A stretch of 64,000 nucleotides of DNA. Source: Azorinus chamasolen. Its lineage: Eukaryota; Mollusca; Bivalvia; Cardiida; Solecurtidae. The notes under the pieces were generated by a model, which saw nothing but the letters and a program-made list of their open reading frames with translations, searched no databases and had not been told where the DNA came from. Shown here piece by piece: positions 43,801 to 50,807 of the stretch; the first letter of the stretch is position 1; each line of letters starts with the position of its first letter. A program made the position numbers and the translations under genes. Location of the stretch: positions 14,572,526 through 14,636,525 of the forward strand of contig OY755247.1 in assembly GCA_963576725.1 (NCBI GenBank), written 5' to 3'.

Positions 43801-45153
43801 CTACAAAATTCTAAAAGTTTCCTTTTCTCTAGTTAATGCTCCTTTTCGGTTTTTATTCAAAGATATTGTATCTAAAAATAGCCTATGAGGTAATGGGCTA
43901 AAATGTACAAGGATACAAAGTGTAGAAAGTGAAATAAAACGATTTTGAGATTAGAGGTATTAGATCCAGCTTATTATTCGTGAATTTTAAAATACACGTC
44001 TCCTTCTTTACCCATGGTCTGTTGTATAATTACATATATCTTCACTGTGTACAAGTATTCCGCTGTGCAATCACTGCTCTGGAGTGCACTGGTTGCACAA
44101 TCAACTTGTAAATAGTGCAGACCCTGATGCAGGAGCTGTCTCATCTGGGTCTTCACTATTTACAGGTAGGTATATTGACGCGAATAGCAAGCGAAGGGTT
44201 AATGTCTGGTAGTGTAACGGAAATATATGAAGGGGCATATTTTTAACTCGATTAGTTTCAATGCGGATGGGGACGAGTGGAGTGGGCAAAGCGTTGGAAA
44301 CTCTCCGGCGTTGAGGTTAAATTCAGTGTTCGGTTGAACTTCTGCCGCTTTGGTCGAAATAACTACATGTAGTTTTTCTGTTAAATGGAATTTCGGGACG
44401 GCGAGCACAATGAACGTTTTATGGTTGTTGAGACATTCAGATACATTCATGAGTTTAACAATGTTCACAAAACGTTACAAAATAGTATTGTAGGTCACAT
44501 GATCGATTAAGTGTTGCTGTAATGTTTCTCTTTAGTAATATTGCTTGAAACTATTTGAGACCTACGGTTTCATATTGTTATGTTAAGTAAGCAAAGTAGT
44601 CATCTGGTTTATTGTGTTTGTGGAGAGTTTTGCAGTTGTTTTCTATTAATAAAAGAGCTTAAAATTATTTCAATGCCACTCTCAAGAACCAGCAACGGTT
44701 TTCATGGTTGTAACATAGAGATACGATGGATATATCGTTCGGTTTAAATAAAAACGTAAGAACACCTCATGAAGATATTAAGAAAATTATTAATGTACGT
44801 AACAGTATGTTATTGTAAATATGAGTGATAAGTTCCACCGTTGTGAGCGAAATAAAGCGCAAAGACTATATTTTCGGGTATTTCCCCTTTATAGACACTA
44901 CATAAGCCGCCCGTGGTTACAGTTACAACTTACAAATACAAGTTTAAAATGTAATTTTGATTATGTATTTCAGGTTATATATATGACGTCAGTGGTGATT
45001 CTAGAAATGTGTTTATTATGTATTTCAGGTTATATATATGACGTCAGCGGTGATTCTAGAAATGTGTTTCTGGTTACTGCAGGCACATACATAACAGCAA
45101 CTCTGATAATGATATGCTGCGTCTATATCCACAGGAAACAATTAAAACAGTAA
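28610..45153 (+). CDS. Monocarboxylate transporter-like protein (SLC16/MCT family), 7 coding exons
   Basis: Coding exons 28610-28805, 33735-33878, 39966-40067, 41219-41693, 42469-42683, 43536-43661 and 45029-45153 sum to 1383 bases: 460 residues plus TAA. All introns are GT-AG and every junction keeps frame. The order of segments fits a 12-helix MFS transporter of MCT type: GWG near the start (residues 10-12), SKFGSR in the loop after helix 2, YFKANRSLLLG in the helix 4-5 region, MRP closing helix 6 (188-190), a hydrophilic central loop (about 190-260), FRLIGGAVADRK at helix 8 and its loop, and VPPLAG in helix 11. MCTs move lactate, pyruvate, ketone bodies or other substrates across the plasma membrane. 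Compared with human MCT1, the Lys of helix 1 and Asp of helix 8 are not conserved (Met35, Ser321) while the helix 8 Arg is (Arg325), so the substrate may not be a proton-coupled monocarboxylate. Length is normal for the family. The 5' UTR and polyadenylation site are not defined. Confidence 0.85.
28806..29259. other. Start of intron 1, nothing recognised
   Basis: No MITE, ORF or RNA gene seen in this part of the intron. Confidence 0.5.
29260..29335 (+). mobile_element. LINE-like 3' tail with ATTC repeats
   Basis: GGGCCTCAAGGTAGATTAGT, then TACCCTCGTTAAATAAAGTC and CATTCATTCATTC. A short conserved tail ending in a microsatellite is typical of truncated non-LTR elements. No ORF remains. Confidence 0.5.
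29338..29545. mobile_element. PB-G MITE, ends degraded
   Basis: TTTTTCGCTGTCAATGTCGC at the left. Core CAAACAGTTTGGATCCAGAC with CATCAGGATCCAAACTGTTT. Confidence 0.75.
29777..30026. mobile_element. PB-H MITE
   Basis: TTAACCCTTCGCTTCC to GCAAGAGAAGGGTTAA. Core CCAGATGAGACAGCTCCTGC. The contained 67-codon ORF recurs in H copies at 12721 and 45778. Confidence 0.9.
30120..30326. mobile_element. PB-A MITE, left arm lost
   Basis: Keeps GGAGCCGTCTGGCCAGGGTC and the right side through CATGAATATTCATGAAGTAA to GGGTTTAA. Confidence 0.75.
30392..30662. mobile_element. PG-C MITE, reverse, hairpin shortened
   Basis: GGCCCCTTGAAGTTCGAGAT and ATCGTAGTTCAACTGTA at the right. Centre TACTGAAAGCATTACTTTAG. 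Confidence 0.75.
30663..30925. mobile_element. PB-A MITE
   Basis: TCTATGAATATTCATGTAAG, GCAAACAGAACATACCCTGA, GGAGCCGTCTGGCCTGGGTC and the right end TTTTTATGGAGTAAATTATTAA. Confidence 0.75.
30926..31160 (-). mobile_element. tRNA-derived SINE
   Basis: On the - strand: a degraded tRNA-like head with a B-box-like GTTTGAATACGAGTC, then TGTGAGGAAGCCTCGCAGTT (central block), GGTCTTCCTCCATCTGTAAT and a tail with GACGTTCAG... GCGACATGACTGAACT. The order matches the copy at 48675. The + strand ORF here is a by-product. Confidence 0.7.
31230..31570. repeat. 39 bp tandem array
   Basis: Units of TCGTTGTTCATAATTGTGTA plus GGTCTATCCTTGTAGACAT, most regular at 31430-31555. The 71-codon - strand ORF is due to the unit being a multiple of three. 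Confidence 0.85.
31676..31745 (+). mobile_element. Retroelement 3' tail with ATA repeats
   Basis: GTGAAAAGAGCGCTATATAA then ATAATAATAATAATG. AGCGCTATATAAATGT before a trinucleotide run is a common end of short non-LTR copies in invertebrates. Confidence 0.5.
31951..32206. mobile_element. Near-perfect long palindrome
   Basis: AAATACTTAAACTGCTCTGA at the left is the inverse of TCAGAGCAGTTTAAGTATTT at the right. Each arm is about 125 bases and the centre is AGAATAATTATTCT. One arm, diverged, recurs at 60913-61045. Confidence 0.9.
32287..32492. mobile_element. PG-type MITE (CTCTAAACC tip variant)
   Basis: TACAGTACAACCCCTCTAAA to TTTTTAGAGGGATATTACCG. Perfect centre AGAAAGCTCCTCTAGGAGCT. Confidence 0.85.
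32575..32746. mobile_element. PG-D MITE, right arm deleted
   Basis: TACAGTATAACCCCGCTAAT to AGAGGGGTTCTACTGTA. The left arm TTAATGCAGGACGAAAGTAA has no partner. Bases 32747-33090 hold nothing recognised. Confidence 0.8.
33091..33303. mobile_element. PB-G MITE
   Basis: TTAACCCTTTCGGTGCCAGC to GTGGCAGGGGTTAA. Perfect GAGACGCCGAGTTACTCGGC centre. Confidence 0.85.
33304..33690. mobile_element. PB-E MITE inserted in a PG-type MITE
   Basis: PB-E runs from about 33330 (TTCTACGCCTCTGTAATAGT) to GAGGAAATGGGTTAA at 33554, with core GAGCAAACGCTCTATTTATC. Outside it, CAATCTCCTCTGATACGACC and GGCAGGTGATAGTTTAATGT belong to a D-like element. Confidence 0.65.
33735..33878 (+). CDS. Transporter exon 2 (residues 66-114)
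   Basis: Acceptor TTTTATATTCTAG. Reads PICSIIVSKFGSRFSTVAGC then LLCCAGLLSSAYVHKLQILY, covering the helix 2-3 loop and helix 3. Donor TTATCAG then GTAAAT. A broken paralogous copy lies at 23326. Confidence 0.85.
33985..34155. repeat. Interspersed repeat M, copy 2
   Basis: AATTGAATATCGCTTAAGCC, GCGTGAGCAGTGTTGCACTT, TTTGCTTTCGAAGGAT, as at 24560. Confidence 0.6.
34331..34543. mobile_element. PB-G MITE nested in PB-A
   Basis: TTAAACGTGTCGCTGCCAG to TGGCAGCGAAGTTGTTAA. Perfect centre GAGACGCCGAGTAACTCGGC. Confidence 0.85.
34576..34800. repeat. About 100 bp duplicated intron sequence
   Basis: TATCTACTGCAGACAGATAA...CTCTTCTTATGACAAAT is followed by TCTATCTACTTTCCTGTATA...CTCTTCTTATGACAAAT. Related sequence at 24150 follows the broken exon copy. 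Confidence 0.6.
34826..34910. repeat. CA and CAGA microsatellites
   Basis: ACACACACACACATACACAC then GACAGACAGACAGACAGACA then CACACACACAC. The four ORFs overlapping it are low-complexity. Bases 34911-35273 hold nothing recognised. Confidence 0.95.
35274..35482. mobile_element. PG-D MITE
   Basis: TACAGTAGAACCCAATGCGA to GCATTAGAGGGGTTCTACTG. Perfect hairpin AGAAAGCTCCCAGAGGAGCT. Confidence 0.85.
35576..36010. mobile_element. PB-A MITE with two cores
   Basis: TTAACCCTTTCCCTGATGAA to AAGGAAAGGGTTAA. Two separate hairpins (GACAGCTCCTATAGGAGCCG near 35734, and GACGGCTATTATAGGATCCG near 35822) face opposite ways, so this is a dimer sharing one pair of ends. Confidence 0.75.
36045..36240. repeat. 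49 bp tandem repeat, 4 copies
   Basis: The unit begins AAACGCACTGGCGTGGGAGC and ends GGTTGTTCCATCT. Four units with few substitutions. Bases 36241-36535 hold nothing recognised. Confidence 0.95.
36536..36968. mobile_element. PG-type MITE interrupted by PB-H
   Basis: TACAGTAAAACCACTCTAAA at the left and GAGATGTTGTACTGTG at the right. Left arm GGCTGCTTAATGCAGGGTGA. The right arm is cut at its TTAA by PB-H. Confidence 0.8.
36653..36899. mobile_element. PB-H MITE, reverse, nested
   Basis: TTAACCCTTCTCTTGTTG to GCAAGCGAAGGGTTAA. Core CCTGATGAGACAGCTCCTGC. Bases 36969-37425 beyond the host hold nothing recognised. Confidence 0.9.
37426..37744. mobile_element. PG-C MITE
   Basis: TATAGCTGAACTTCGATAAC to GATACCGAAGTTCAACTGTA. 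Perfect centre AATGCTGAAAGCTCCTGTAG. Confidence 0.9.
37840..38050. mobile_element. Family F MITE
   Basis: CCAGATAGATGCGTAACTAA, CGTGACCACTCTTTAGAATC and an extended tip with a second TTTTAAGACGAATCTACAG block. Confidence 0.75.
38130..39860. repeat. Interspersed repeat N, about 150 bp modules, split by repeat P
   Basis: CTGAAACCAGTTGGGCTATA then GTCACCAAACTTCACA, CCAGCATAAGTTG and TGTGCTCCTGGGGTTTTT recur at about 38170, 38330, 39540, 39690 and 39820. Repeat P occupies 38400-39455 between them. Non-coding. Confidence 0.75.
38400..39455. repeat. Interspersed repeat P, about 180 bp internal units
   Basis: Starts GCCCCCCCGTTGACGATAGT with a CCGTCTGTCCGTCCGTC tract. It then has four to five units containing TCTTATATCTCCCTAACC, CCCGCAAGCCCAAGGTCAAG and AATTTTACGTGCAGTTGG, and ends CACACGGGGGCATCACTGTG, ACAGACACATTTTCTAG. 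Small ORFs here are shadows. Confidence 0.85.
39966..40067 (+). CDS. Transporter exon 3 (residues 114-148)
   Basis: Reads VGLSMMYVSQTVIVVQYFKA then NRSLLLGVSQCGS, covering helix 4 and the start of helix 5 with the family's YF-x(2)-R-x-L pattern. The acceptor TTTTATATGTAG lies in a 20 bp tandem duplication. The upstream twin at 39945 would give an early stop. Donor GGATCAG then GTACTG. Confidence 0.85.
40100..40755. repeat. Interspersed repeat Q, copy 1
   Basis: Starts CTCACCAGAGCACAAAGTGC with a GTCCGTCGTCCGTCGGCGTG tract. It then has units of about 150 bp with TTTGGCACATAGCATCATGT and GGTCAAAATTGGCCC, ending CTGGTGAGCGCTTCAGGGCC. A longer copy is at 55191. Confidence 0.85.
40830..40883. repeat. 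(GA)n microsatellite
   Basis: About 50 bases of GA repeats in intron 3. Confidence 0.95.
41033..41145. mobile_element. PB-A MITE, partial
   Basis: GCAAACAGATCAGGCCCTGA with GTCTGATCTGGGTTTACTCT. Ends just before exon 4. Confidence 0.7.
41219..41693 (+). CDS. Transporter exon 4 (residues 148-306)
   Basis: Acceptor TTGTTGTATACAG. Encodes helices 5-6 (GILLVLTGIVLQACIAGMLM ending RPK), the large hydrophilic loop rich in D, E, N and S, and helix 7 (DIKIYLFVGMQVFLSSSILL). Donor TACAG then GTGAGT, with two bases carried over. Overlapping frames on both strands are shadows. Confidence 0.85.
41726..41927. mobile_element. PB-K MITE
   Basis: TTAACCCATTTGCTCCCAG to GGGAGCAAATGGGTTAA. Perfect core GATCAGACGCCGCATTATGC. 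Only copy of this family seen here. Confidence 0.85.
42136..42356. mobile_element. PB-A MITE
   Basis: TTAACCCTTAACTCCATATA to CATTGAGTAAAGGCTTAA. The core has shrunk to GAAGCCCACTGATCAAGGTA. Confidence 0.8.
42469..42683 (+). CDS. Transporter exon 5 (residues 306-378)
   Basis: Acceptor TTTTATACATTCCAG. Reads ENHAAWLLTSVNIASIAFRL then IGGAVADRK, helix 8 and the following loop, then helices 9 and 10. Arg325 matches the conserved helix 8 Arg of MCTs. Ser321 stands where MCT1 has Asp. Donor GGGACAG then GTGAGA. Confidence 0.85.
42735..42917. mobile_element. PB-A MITE, truncated
   Basis: AATATTCATGTAAGAAATAA, then GCAAGCAGAGCAGACTCTGA. It is cut at a TTAA by PB-I. Confidence 0.65.
42918..43167. 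mobile_element. PB-I-like MITE
   Basis: TTAACTCTTTCGGCGCCAAT to GGCACCAAAAGAGTTAA. Core GTCCCAGGCCAGATGCCGCC with exact complement. The remaining sequence differs from other I copies, so a subfamily. Confidence 0.85.
43365..43440. mobile_element. Family F MITE, hairpin deleted
   Basis: CTCCACCAAACCCTATTCTG and ACCACTCTTTAGAATC join straight to TGAGTACGCACCTTTATATG. Confidence 0.7.
43536..43661 (+). CDS. Transporter exon 6 (residues 378-420)
   Basis: Acceptor TTGTCTTTCAG. Reads VIITINPVVMTDIFGDKRIH then AVFGLSTFGRGPGSLLVPPL, helices 10-11 with the PPLAG motif usual in MCTs. Donor GCAG then GTAATT. Confidence 0.85.
43695..43902. mobile_element. PB-E MITE
   Basis: TTAACCCATTCCCTCATTTT to TATGAGGTAATGGGCTAA. 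Starts 34 bases after the exon 6 donor. Core TAGAGCATTTGCTCAAATGC. Confidence 0.85.
43968..44202. mobile_element. PB-H MITE, reverse, left tip lost
   Basis: GTGAATTTTAAAATACACGT to GCAAGCGAAGGGTTAA. One arm of the hairpin is missing (CCTGATGCAGGAGCTGTCTC). Bases 44203-44959 beyond it hold nothing recognised. Confidence 0.8.
45029..45153 (+). CDS. Transporter exon 7 (residues 420-460, stop codon)
   Basis: Reads YIYDVSGDSRNVFLVTAGTY then helix 12 (ITATLIMICCVYI) and a basic end HRKQLKQ, TAA at 45151. The acceptor TATGTATTTCAG is duplicated 55 bases upstream (44973), where its use would stop after 22 codons. A PG-L MITE begins right after the stop. Confidence 0.85.
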
Positions 45154-45361
45154 TACAGTAAACCTTCCATTATTCGAACACTAAAATACCTATTATTATC
45201 GATCTTTAAGACAGGTGGCAGCTTAATGCATGGTGAAAGTCATGCAGAAAGCTCCTCCAGGAGCTTTCTGCATGACTTTCACCATGCATTAAGCAGCCAC
45301 CTGCCTAAAAGGGTCTAAATTCTTCTATACAGAAAATTCGAATAATCGAGATTTTGCTGTA
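45154..45361. mobile_element. PG-L MITE in the presumed 3' UTR
   Basis: TACAGTAAACCTTCCATTAT to CGAGATTTTGCTGTA. Perfect hairpin AGAAAGCTCCTCCAGGAGCT with long arms. Its TA duplication directly follows the TAA stop. Bases 45362-45705 hold nothing recognised and no clear AATAAA. Confidence 0.9.
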
Positions 45362-45705
45362 TGTTTGAGTATATCTGTACTATAATAAGATTTGATGAAG
45401 AGGCACAATTAGTTATACATACTGCCTGTTTACATGCATTGGTTGAAATACCGTCCGTCACCATACATGCTTTGCTATTGCGACTAGATATGTAATTTAA
45501 TTGAAATGGGATACAAACAAACGTGTTCAAATTATATGCAATATGTTACGTTTTCAAATTGTTATAAACGATACAAAATATCTTTATCTGACATATGATA
45601 TCTAACCATATTTGTTATATACACCATTAGACGAAACTAATGTTCACATTGAATGATTCGAAAGGAAATCATACCTACCTCTGCAATAACTATGTGACCA
45701 GACTC

Positions 45706-46150
45706 CATATAAGATGCGTAAATTTAAAATCTTAACCCTTCGCTTGCTATTCGCGTCAATATACCTACCTGTAAATAGTGAATACCCAGATGAGACAGCT
45801 CCTGCAGGAGCTGTCTCATCAGGGTCTACACTATTTACAAGTTGATTGTGCAACCAGTGCACCCCTCAGCAGTGATTGCACAGCGAAATACGTGTACACA
45901 GTGAAGATATATGTAATTATACAACAGGGCATGCGTAAAGAAGGAGAAATGTCTTTTAAAATTCAGCAAGCGAAGGGTTAAACATTTTCATGAATAGCTC
46001 TTTTATATCTCCATCAAATCTTATACTGTGACCACTCTTAAGAATCTTCTCGAAGAAACGATTTTAAAGAGTGGTCACAGTATAGGGTTTGGTGGAGAAA
46101 TGACGATTTTAGTATATGGGCAGGCACCAGTATCTGTAGCTCTGTATGTG
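45706..46150. mobile_element. Family F MITE interrupted by PB-H
   Basis: CCATATAAGATGCGTAAATT then PB-H, then AACATTTTCATGAATAGCTC and hairpin TACTGTGACCACTCTTAAGA with complement. Confidence 0.8.
45732..45981. mobile_element. PB-H MITE nested in F
   Basis: TTAACCCTTCGCTTGC to GCAAGCGAAGGGTTAA. Perfect centre GACAGCTCCTGCAGGAGCTG. Carries the recurrent 67-codon frame. Confidence 0.9.
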
Positions 46151-46578
46151 ACAATTGCTGTTTTCTCTGAGCAACGACTATGACATATGCGTCACTTTAC
46201 CAAACGATTTCTTGATATTAAATTTGTTTTATCAGTATTGAAGACTTTATCCTTTTTACAGCCGCTGTGTTCGTTCATGTTCTTTCCGCCTATCATTACT
46301 CATAATGGACATATCCTTGCATATTTATCCCCTAGAGCATTCAGAAACAGAGTGCATGTGAGCTAAAAATCGCAGGTACCAGTAGTCGCATTACAGGTCT
46401 TTTTCTGTATGTATTTTAACCCTTCTCTTGCTGAATTTTAAAATACATTTCTCCTTTTTTACGCATGCCCCATATATCTTCACTGTGTACAAGTATTTCG
46501 TTGTGCAATCACTGCTGTGGAGTGCACTGGTTGCACAATCAACTTGTAAATAGTACAGACCCTGATGAGACGGCTCCT
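46151..46578. mobile_element. Spacer, then PB-H MITE truncated at its hairpin
   Basis: 46151-46415 shows nothing. PB-H starts TTAACCCTTCTCTTGCTG at 46416 and stops at GAGACGGCTCCTGT near 46578. 46579-46737 is unrecognised. Confidence 0.7.
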
Positions 46579-46737
46579 GTATTCACTGAGGTTGGTTTTC
46601 ACGGCAATGTTTATATGATGTCGGTGTGGAACGGTCAAGGAACTGTGAATGTGAGCGCGCACTTCATTTTTGATTCTGGTGTTGTTGTGGACGTTCGTTT
46701 TACAGAGGTATCTCAATGGAGACTTACTGTAATGCAT

Positions 46738-46958
46738 TACAGTTTAAAAAAAACCTCTAATGCGAACACCAAAATGAGGTATAATTCTTGGTCTCAGAGG
46801 CAGGTGGTAGCTTACTGCATGACGAAAGTAATGCAGAAAGCTCCTACAGGAGCATTCTGTATTACTTTGGTCCTGCATTAAGCAACAACCAGCTTTTTAA
46901 AAGGTCATTAACGTCTCATCATTAAGTGGTCGCTTTAGAGTTTTTGACTGTATCATTT
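46738..46958. mobile_element. PG-D MITE
   Basis: TACAGTTTAAAAAAAACCTC at the left, arms GCATGACGAAAGTAATGCAG and near complement, and TGGTCGCTTTAGAG at the right. Confidence 0.75.
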
Positions 46959-47025
46959 TTGCGATACTCGCTCTGCATATAGTTCGTTTTGTTTAGTTCA
47001 CCTTAGGAAATGTTCAGGGTAAGCT

Positions 47026-47130
47026 ATCCTCCAACACTACTGGGTGGATAAAGGATATCTCCTCCAACACTCCTGGGTGGATACACGATATTTCCCCCAA
47101 CACTCCTGGATGGATACACGATATTTCCCC
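47026..47130. repeat. 33-36 bp tandem repeat, 3 copies
   Basis: CCTCCAACACTCCTGGGTGG followed by ATACACGATATTTCCCC, three units. Confidence 0.85.
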
Positions 47131-47359
47131 ATAGTGTTTCGTGGAGAAATAACGTTTTTAGTATCTGAGTACGCACATTTATATATTGCTTCGTTAAAAA
47201 TATTCTTGTCAGAAAGTATTGGTTGATGTTAGCGATAAAGGGTCATCATAATGGCGCTGTCGTTTCTCATTATTTTCGTTCCACAAAATCTTGCCATCTA
47301 CTTTTGAAATACTCACTTTTCACAGAGGTTTTTGTTGAATTTTAATCAGATCACAAATA

Positions 47360-47720
47360 TCAATACAGCAGAATCTCGCTTTTTTGATACTTTAGTAAAA
47401 CAGAAGAGTTGATAACTTTAAGGCAGGTGGCTTCTTAACCCATCCCGTCATAGGCTTTTTTTTAGATGCAACCTCTTTGAATAAATCTACCGAAAAGGAG
47501 CATTTACTAGAGAAAAGGAACATTTTAGAATTTTGTAGTATGAAACCATTGTGATAAATAGAGCATTTGCTCCTATAGGAGCAAATGCTGTATTTATCAC
47601 AATGGTTTCACAAAGTGACTATTACAGAGTCGTCAATATAAGTGAATTGGATGAGGAGCTTTCTGCATGGATTTCACCTTGTATTAAGCTGCCAACTATT
47701 TTAAATGAAATGATTATAAT
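47360..47720. mobile_element. PG-type MITE interrupted by PB-E
   Basis: TACAGCAGAATCTCGCTTTT and GGCAGGTGGCTTC to the left, and GAGGAGCTTTCTGCATGG, TTGTATTAAGCTGCC to the right of the PB-E copy. Confidence 0.7.
47435..47660. mobile_element. PB-E MITE nested in PG arm
   Basis: TTAACCCATCCCGTCATAGG at the left, core GAGCATTTGCTCCTATAGGA. The right end has lost its TTAA. Bases 47721-48119 hold nothing recognised. Confidence 0.75.
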
Positions 47721-48119
47721 GCTTACTGTAGTGCCCGTATTAGCGAAGGTTTATTGAATTTCCTTTCTTCATGGCACTTCAAATTAGGATTCTCCAGAAA
47801 TTTATTAAAATGAAAAAACCAGTTCATAATATGTGTGTTAGTTTAACGTTTCCCAAAAAATTCATCTCACTTTGTACGGCATTTTACCATTTAACAAGTA
47901 TTGCTGTTTCCCAGAGAGTGTTATCTAACATCTTTAGTGGCAGTTTAAATTGAAGCTTATTCCCCCATGGAGACTATCCGAGACAAACCTGATGCATTTG
48001 ATGGAGATAACGTGCATGTATTGAGTGCATTTCGAATTTGGTAAAGTACCCATGTCGCTGTATGATAGTGGCGGTTAGTCACGGAACAAATATCAACCAT
48101 TTGCTTGCTAAGCTCGACC

Positions 48120-48461
48120 TAACTGCCCTTTGTGAACAGTTTGGATCCAAATGAGACGTAGAGTAAATTCGTTAGACCGTTCTTTATGCTTCTGTCCGTT
48201 TCTATTTTATAGTACAGTAGAATATCCCAGAGCTATACATAAATACATACAGTAAAACACCCCTCTAATGCGACCACTTAATAAATAAACATGGCTGTCT
48301 TTTATAAGCAGGTGGTTGCTTAATGCAGGACGAAAGTTATGCAGAAAGCTCCTAGAGGAGCTTTCTGTATAACTTTCATGTTGCGTTAAGCTACCACCTG
48401 CCCCTGGCACCCAGAATTATGCCCCTTTTTGGTGGTCGCCTTAGAGTGGTTTTACTATAAA
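48120..48461. mobile_element. PB-G fragment and PG-D MITE
   Basis: GAACAGTTTGGATCCAAATG (48137) is a G-type half. PG-D spans 48247-48461, TACAGTAAAACACCCCTCTA to CTTAGAGTGGTTTTACTATA, centre AGAAAGCTCCTAGAGGAGCT. Confidence 0.8.
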
Positions 48462-48637
48462 GGTGCGTACTCCAATACTTCCTTTGTCAATTCTGCACAA
48501 AACTCTTTGTTGTCACCATGCACTCTTTACAATGGTCTCTTTGAGGTGGTTTTAAAGAGTGGTCACACCAAAGGGTTTGGTGCGGGAATAAATAGGTTAT
48601 ACTTGAAAATGTTTTAATTTACACATCTTATCTGGAC
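48462..48637. mobile_element. Family F MITE, diverged, reverse
   Basis: GGTGCGTACTCCAATACTTC, GTGGTCACACCAAAGGGTTT and CACATCTTATCTGG. Confidence 0.65.
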
Positions 48638-48674
48638 CTCCGTATTATCTAACTTTAGGAATACCAACATACCC

Positions 48675-48890
48675 GTGCAGAAGGCTAACTATGTTGGGGG
48701 GGTATTTGCAAGGAACAAATTACTTTATTTCGTGCACCGAAGACCGCCGACCTACCACAAGGCAGCTGGAAAGCTTCCTCGCATGATAAATCCAAATGTC
48801 CATGCCGGGATTCGAACCACGTCGGCGAGGGGTGAGTGTCTGTCTAAGACCATAACCAGTCGGTCAAGGGGTCCCCCGAAAGCCATTTTA
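48675..48890 (-). mobile_element. tRNA-derived SINE
   Basis: The - strand reads GACCGACTGGTTATGGTCTT (A-box region), GTGGTTCGAATCCCGGC (B box), then GCGAGGAAGCTTTCCAGCTG and GTAGGTCGGCGGTCTTCGGT (central block), GTGCACGAAATAAAG and a short tail. The block order matches 30926. The + strand ORF is a by-product. Confidence 0.75.
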
Positions 48891-48918
48891 GCATTCTGTA
48901 TATAACCTTCGTTCTACG

Positions 48919-49116
48919 TTAACCCATTCCCGCCTAGACTACTTTTAGACCCAACTCCTTTGAATAAATCTACCGGAAAGGAGCATTTACTAGACAAAAG
49001 GAAAAGTTTAGAAGTGTGTAGTTTTGAAACCATTGTGATAAATAGAAAATTTATCACAATGGTTTAAAAAGAGAACTTTACAGTGGCATCCAAAACCGTA
49101 AGAAGGAATGGGTAAA
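48919..49116. mobile_element. PB-E MITE
   Basis: TTAACCCATTCCCGCCTAGA to AGAAGGAATGGGTAA. The hairpin is reduced to GATAAATAGAAAATTTATCA. Confidence 0.8.
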
Positions 49117-49184
49117 GCTACAGTACTCATTGAAATAAATTTGAAGTTCTAGTGACAGCTGAAGGAATGAAATAATTATATTGC

Positions 49185-49510
49185 TTTAACCCCTTGCGCC
49201 ATGCCCATTCATAGTTTCCCTGTATTCTCACCCCTATCTCTGGGGCGTCGAGATTGCCTATAGTGAGTAGAACCGGGCGTTAATCATCACAAACATACCA
49301 ACATTCATATAAGAAAAATAACATCAGCTATATTACTAAGATGAGTGTTTTATAATGGCTCTTGAACACAGGAATGCCATGGTAGAAACTGTAGATTCAT
49401 ATCTATATTGTCCCATAAGCAAACAGAGCAGACCCTGATCAGACGGCTCTCTGTGTCTACTCTGTTTACAAGGCGTTATTTAAAACGTTTTATATGAGGG
49501 AAAAGGTTTC
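49185..49510. mobile_element. PB-A MITE, diverged left half
   Basis: GCAAACAGAGCAGACCCTGA with a cut partner arm, and TATGAGGGAAAAGG at the right. The left third is unlike other copies. Bases 49511-49995 hold nothing recognised. Confidence 0.6.
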
Positions 49511-49995
49511 ATGGTGTTTCAAGTGAAGTCCACCGCATACCAATGAGTGACAACATGTGCAATAAACTAATAACATTACGAATCTTCTCTCGATTGATTT
49601 GTCCTTAATATAATATTAACACACGGTTGGAACTCCGTCACAACGAGAGTGTTTTTGAACGACCCTTTGACGCCATTAGATGACGATGGTCGTTACAGAT
49701 GCAGGCGATGTGCTGGTGTTATGACAGACTCGGCTTAGAATAAAGCTTGCCAATGGTATTAAATCCCGTACATGGCTCATTAACACGGTGGCGTCAGTAA
49801 ATCGAACAATTATTCTGTTATCGTAAAGCCATGATCTTTACATGCCGAAAAAAGGCATAGCCAAGAGGAAAAGTTATATTGTGTTCATGCATAAGTGAAA
49901 CGTTTGATGGATTTGTTTATTTCTTCGTATTTAGATACGGATTGGGGTATAGAGTACTAATTTAAAGTAACTCACGGTCTGGTGCACTTAGAATA

Positions 49996-50224
49996 TTAAT
50001 CCTTTTCTCCATAAATACGCCTTTCTACGCCTCTGTAAAAATCACCTGTTGAAACCATTGTGATGAACAGAGCATTTGCTCCTATAGGAGCAAATGCTCT
50101 ATTTATCTCATTGGTCTAAAACTACAAAGTTCTAAATTTTTACTTTTCTGTAGTAAATGCTCCTTTTTGGTAGATTCATTGAAAGAGTTTGGGTCTAAAA
50201 ATAGCCTATGGGGGAATGGGTTAA
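49996..50224. mobile_element. PB-E MITE
   Basis: TTAATCCTTTTCTCC to GGGGGAATGGGTTAA. Core GAGCATTTGCTCCTATAGGA. Confidence 0.85.
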
Positions 50225-50334
50225 ATACATGTATTGCATATCATTGCTAAAGTAACGCATCTCAGATATTAACTCTTTCATTCAGGATTCGTGACATTGG
50301 ATTGAGACGAGACATCGAGGATCTAGACTGTTTG

Positions 50335-50552
50335 GCACTCTAGGCCATTTTTAGATACATCTTTGAACAAATCTACCGAAAATGAGCATTAACTAGAGAA
50401 AAGTATTTTTTTTTAGAATGTTGTAGTTTGAAACCATTGTGATAAAAAGAGCATTTGCTCCTACAGGAGCACATGCTCTATTTATCACAATGATTTCAAA
50501 AAGTGACTTTCGAGAGTCGCCAAAAGTCGTCAATATGAGGGAATGGATTAAA
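50335..50552. mobile_element. PB-E MITE, left tip lost
   Basis: CTAGGCCATTTTTAGATACA to ATATGAGGGAATGGATTAA. Core GAGCATTTGCTCCTACAGGA. A partial PB-A copy follows (about 50565-50745, GAGTCGTCTGATCATGGTCT). Confidence 0.8.
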
Positions 50553-50807
50553 GAGGATGCCTCTTTAAAATGTACGAGTCGTCTGATCATGGTCTGCTAT
50601 GTTTGCTTATGAAAATAGATCATACTCTACATTCTACCAAAATATACTCTATGTACATATTCCATTGTAAAAATCCAGCTAGGAAATATCCATGTTGTCA
50701 TTTTTTCTTACATGAATATTCAACAGAGAAAACGTTAAATTAACCATTTACGTACTCCATCAACACTGAAATTAGTACCAATGTCCGTCTGTAACACAGT
50801 TGACTGC

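Noticed and set aside
44821..45153. Single-exon 110-codon ORF ending the transporter
   Set aside because: Its first part is intron plus the first duplicate acceptor. Phase and homology support starting the exon at 45029.
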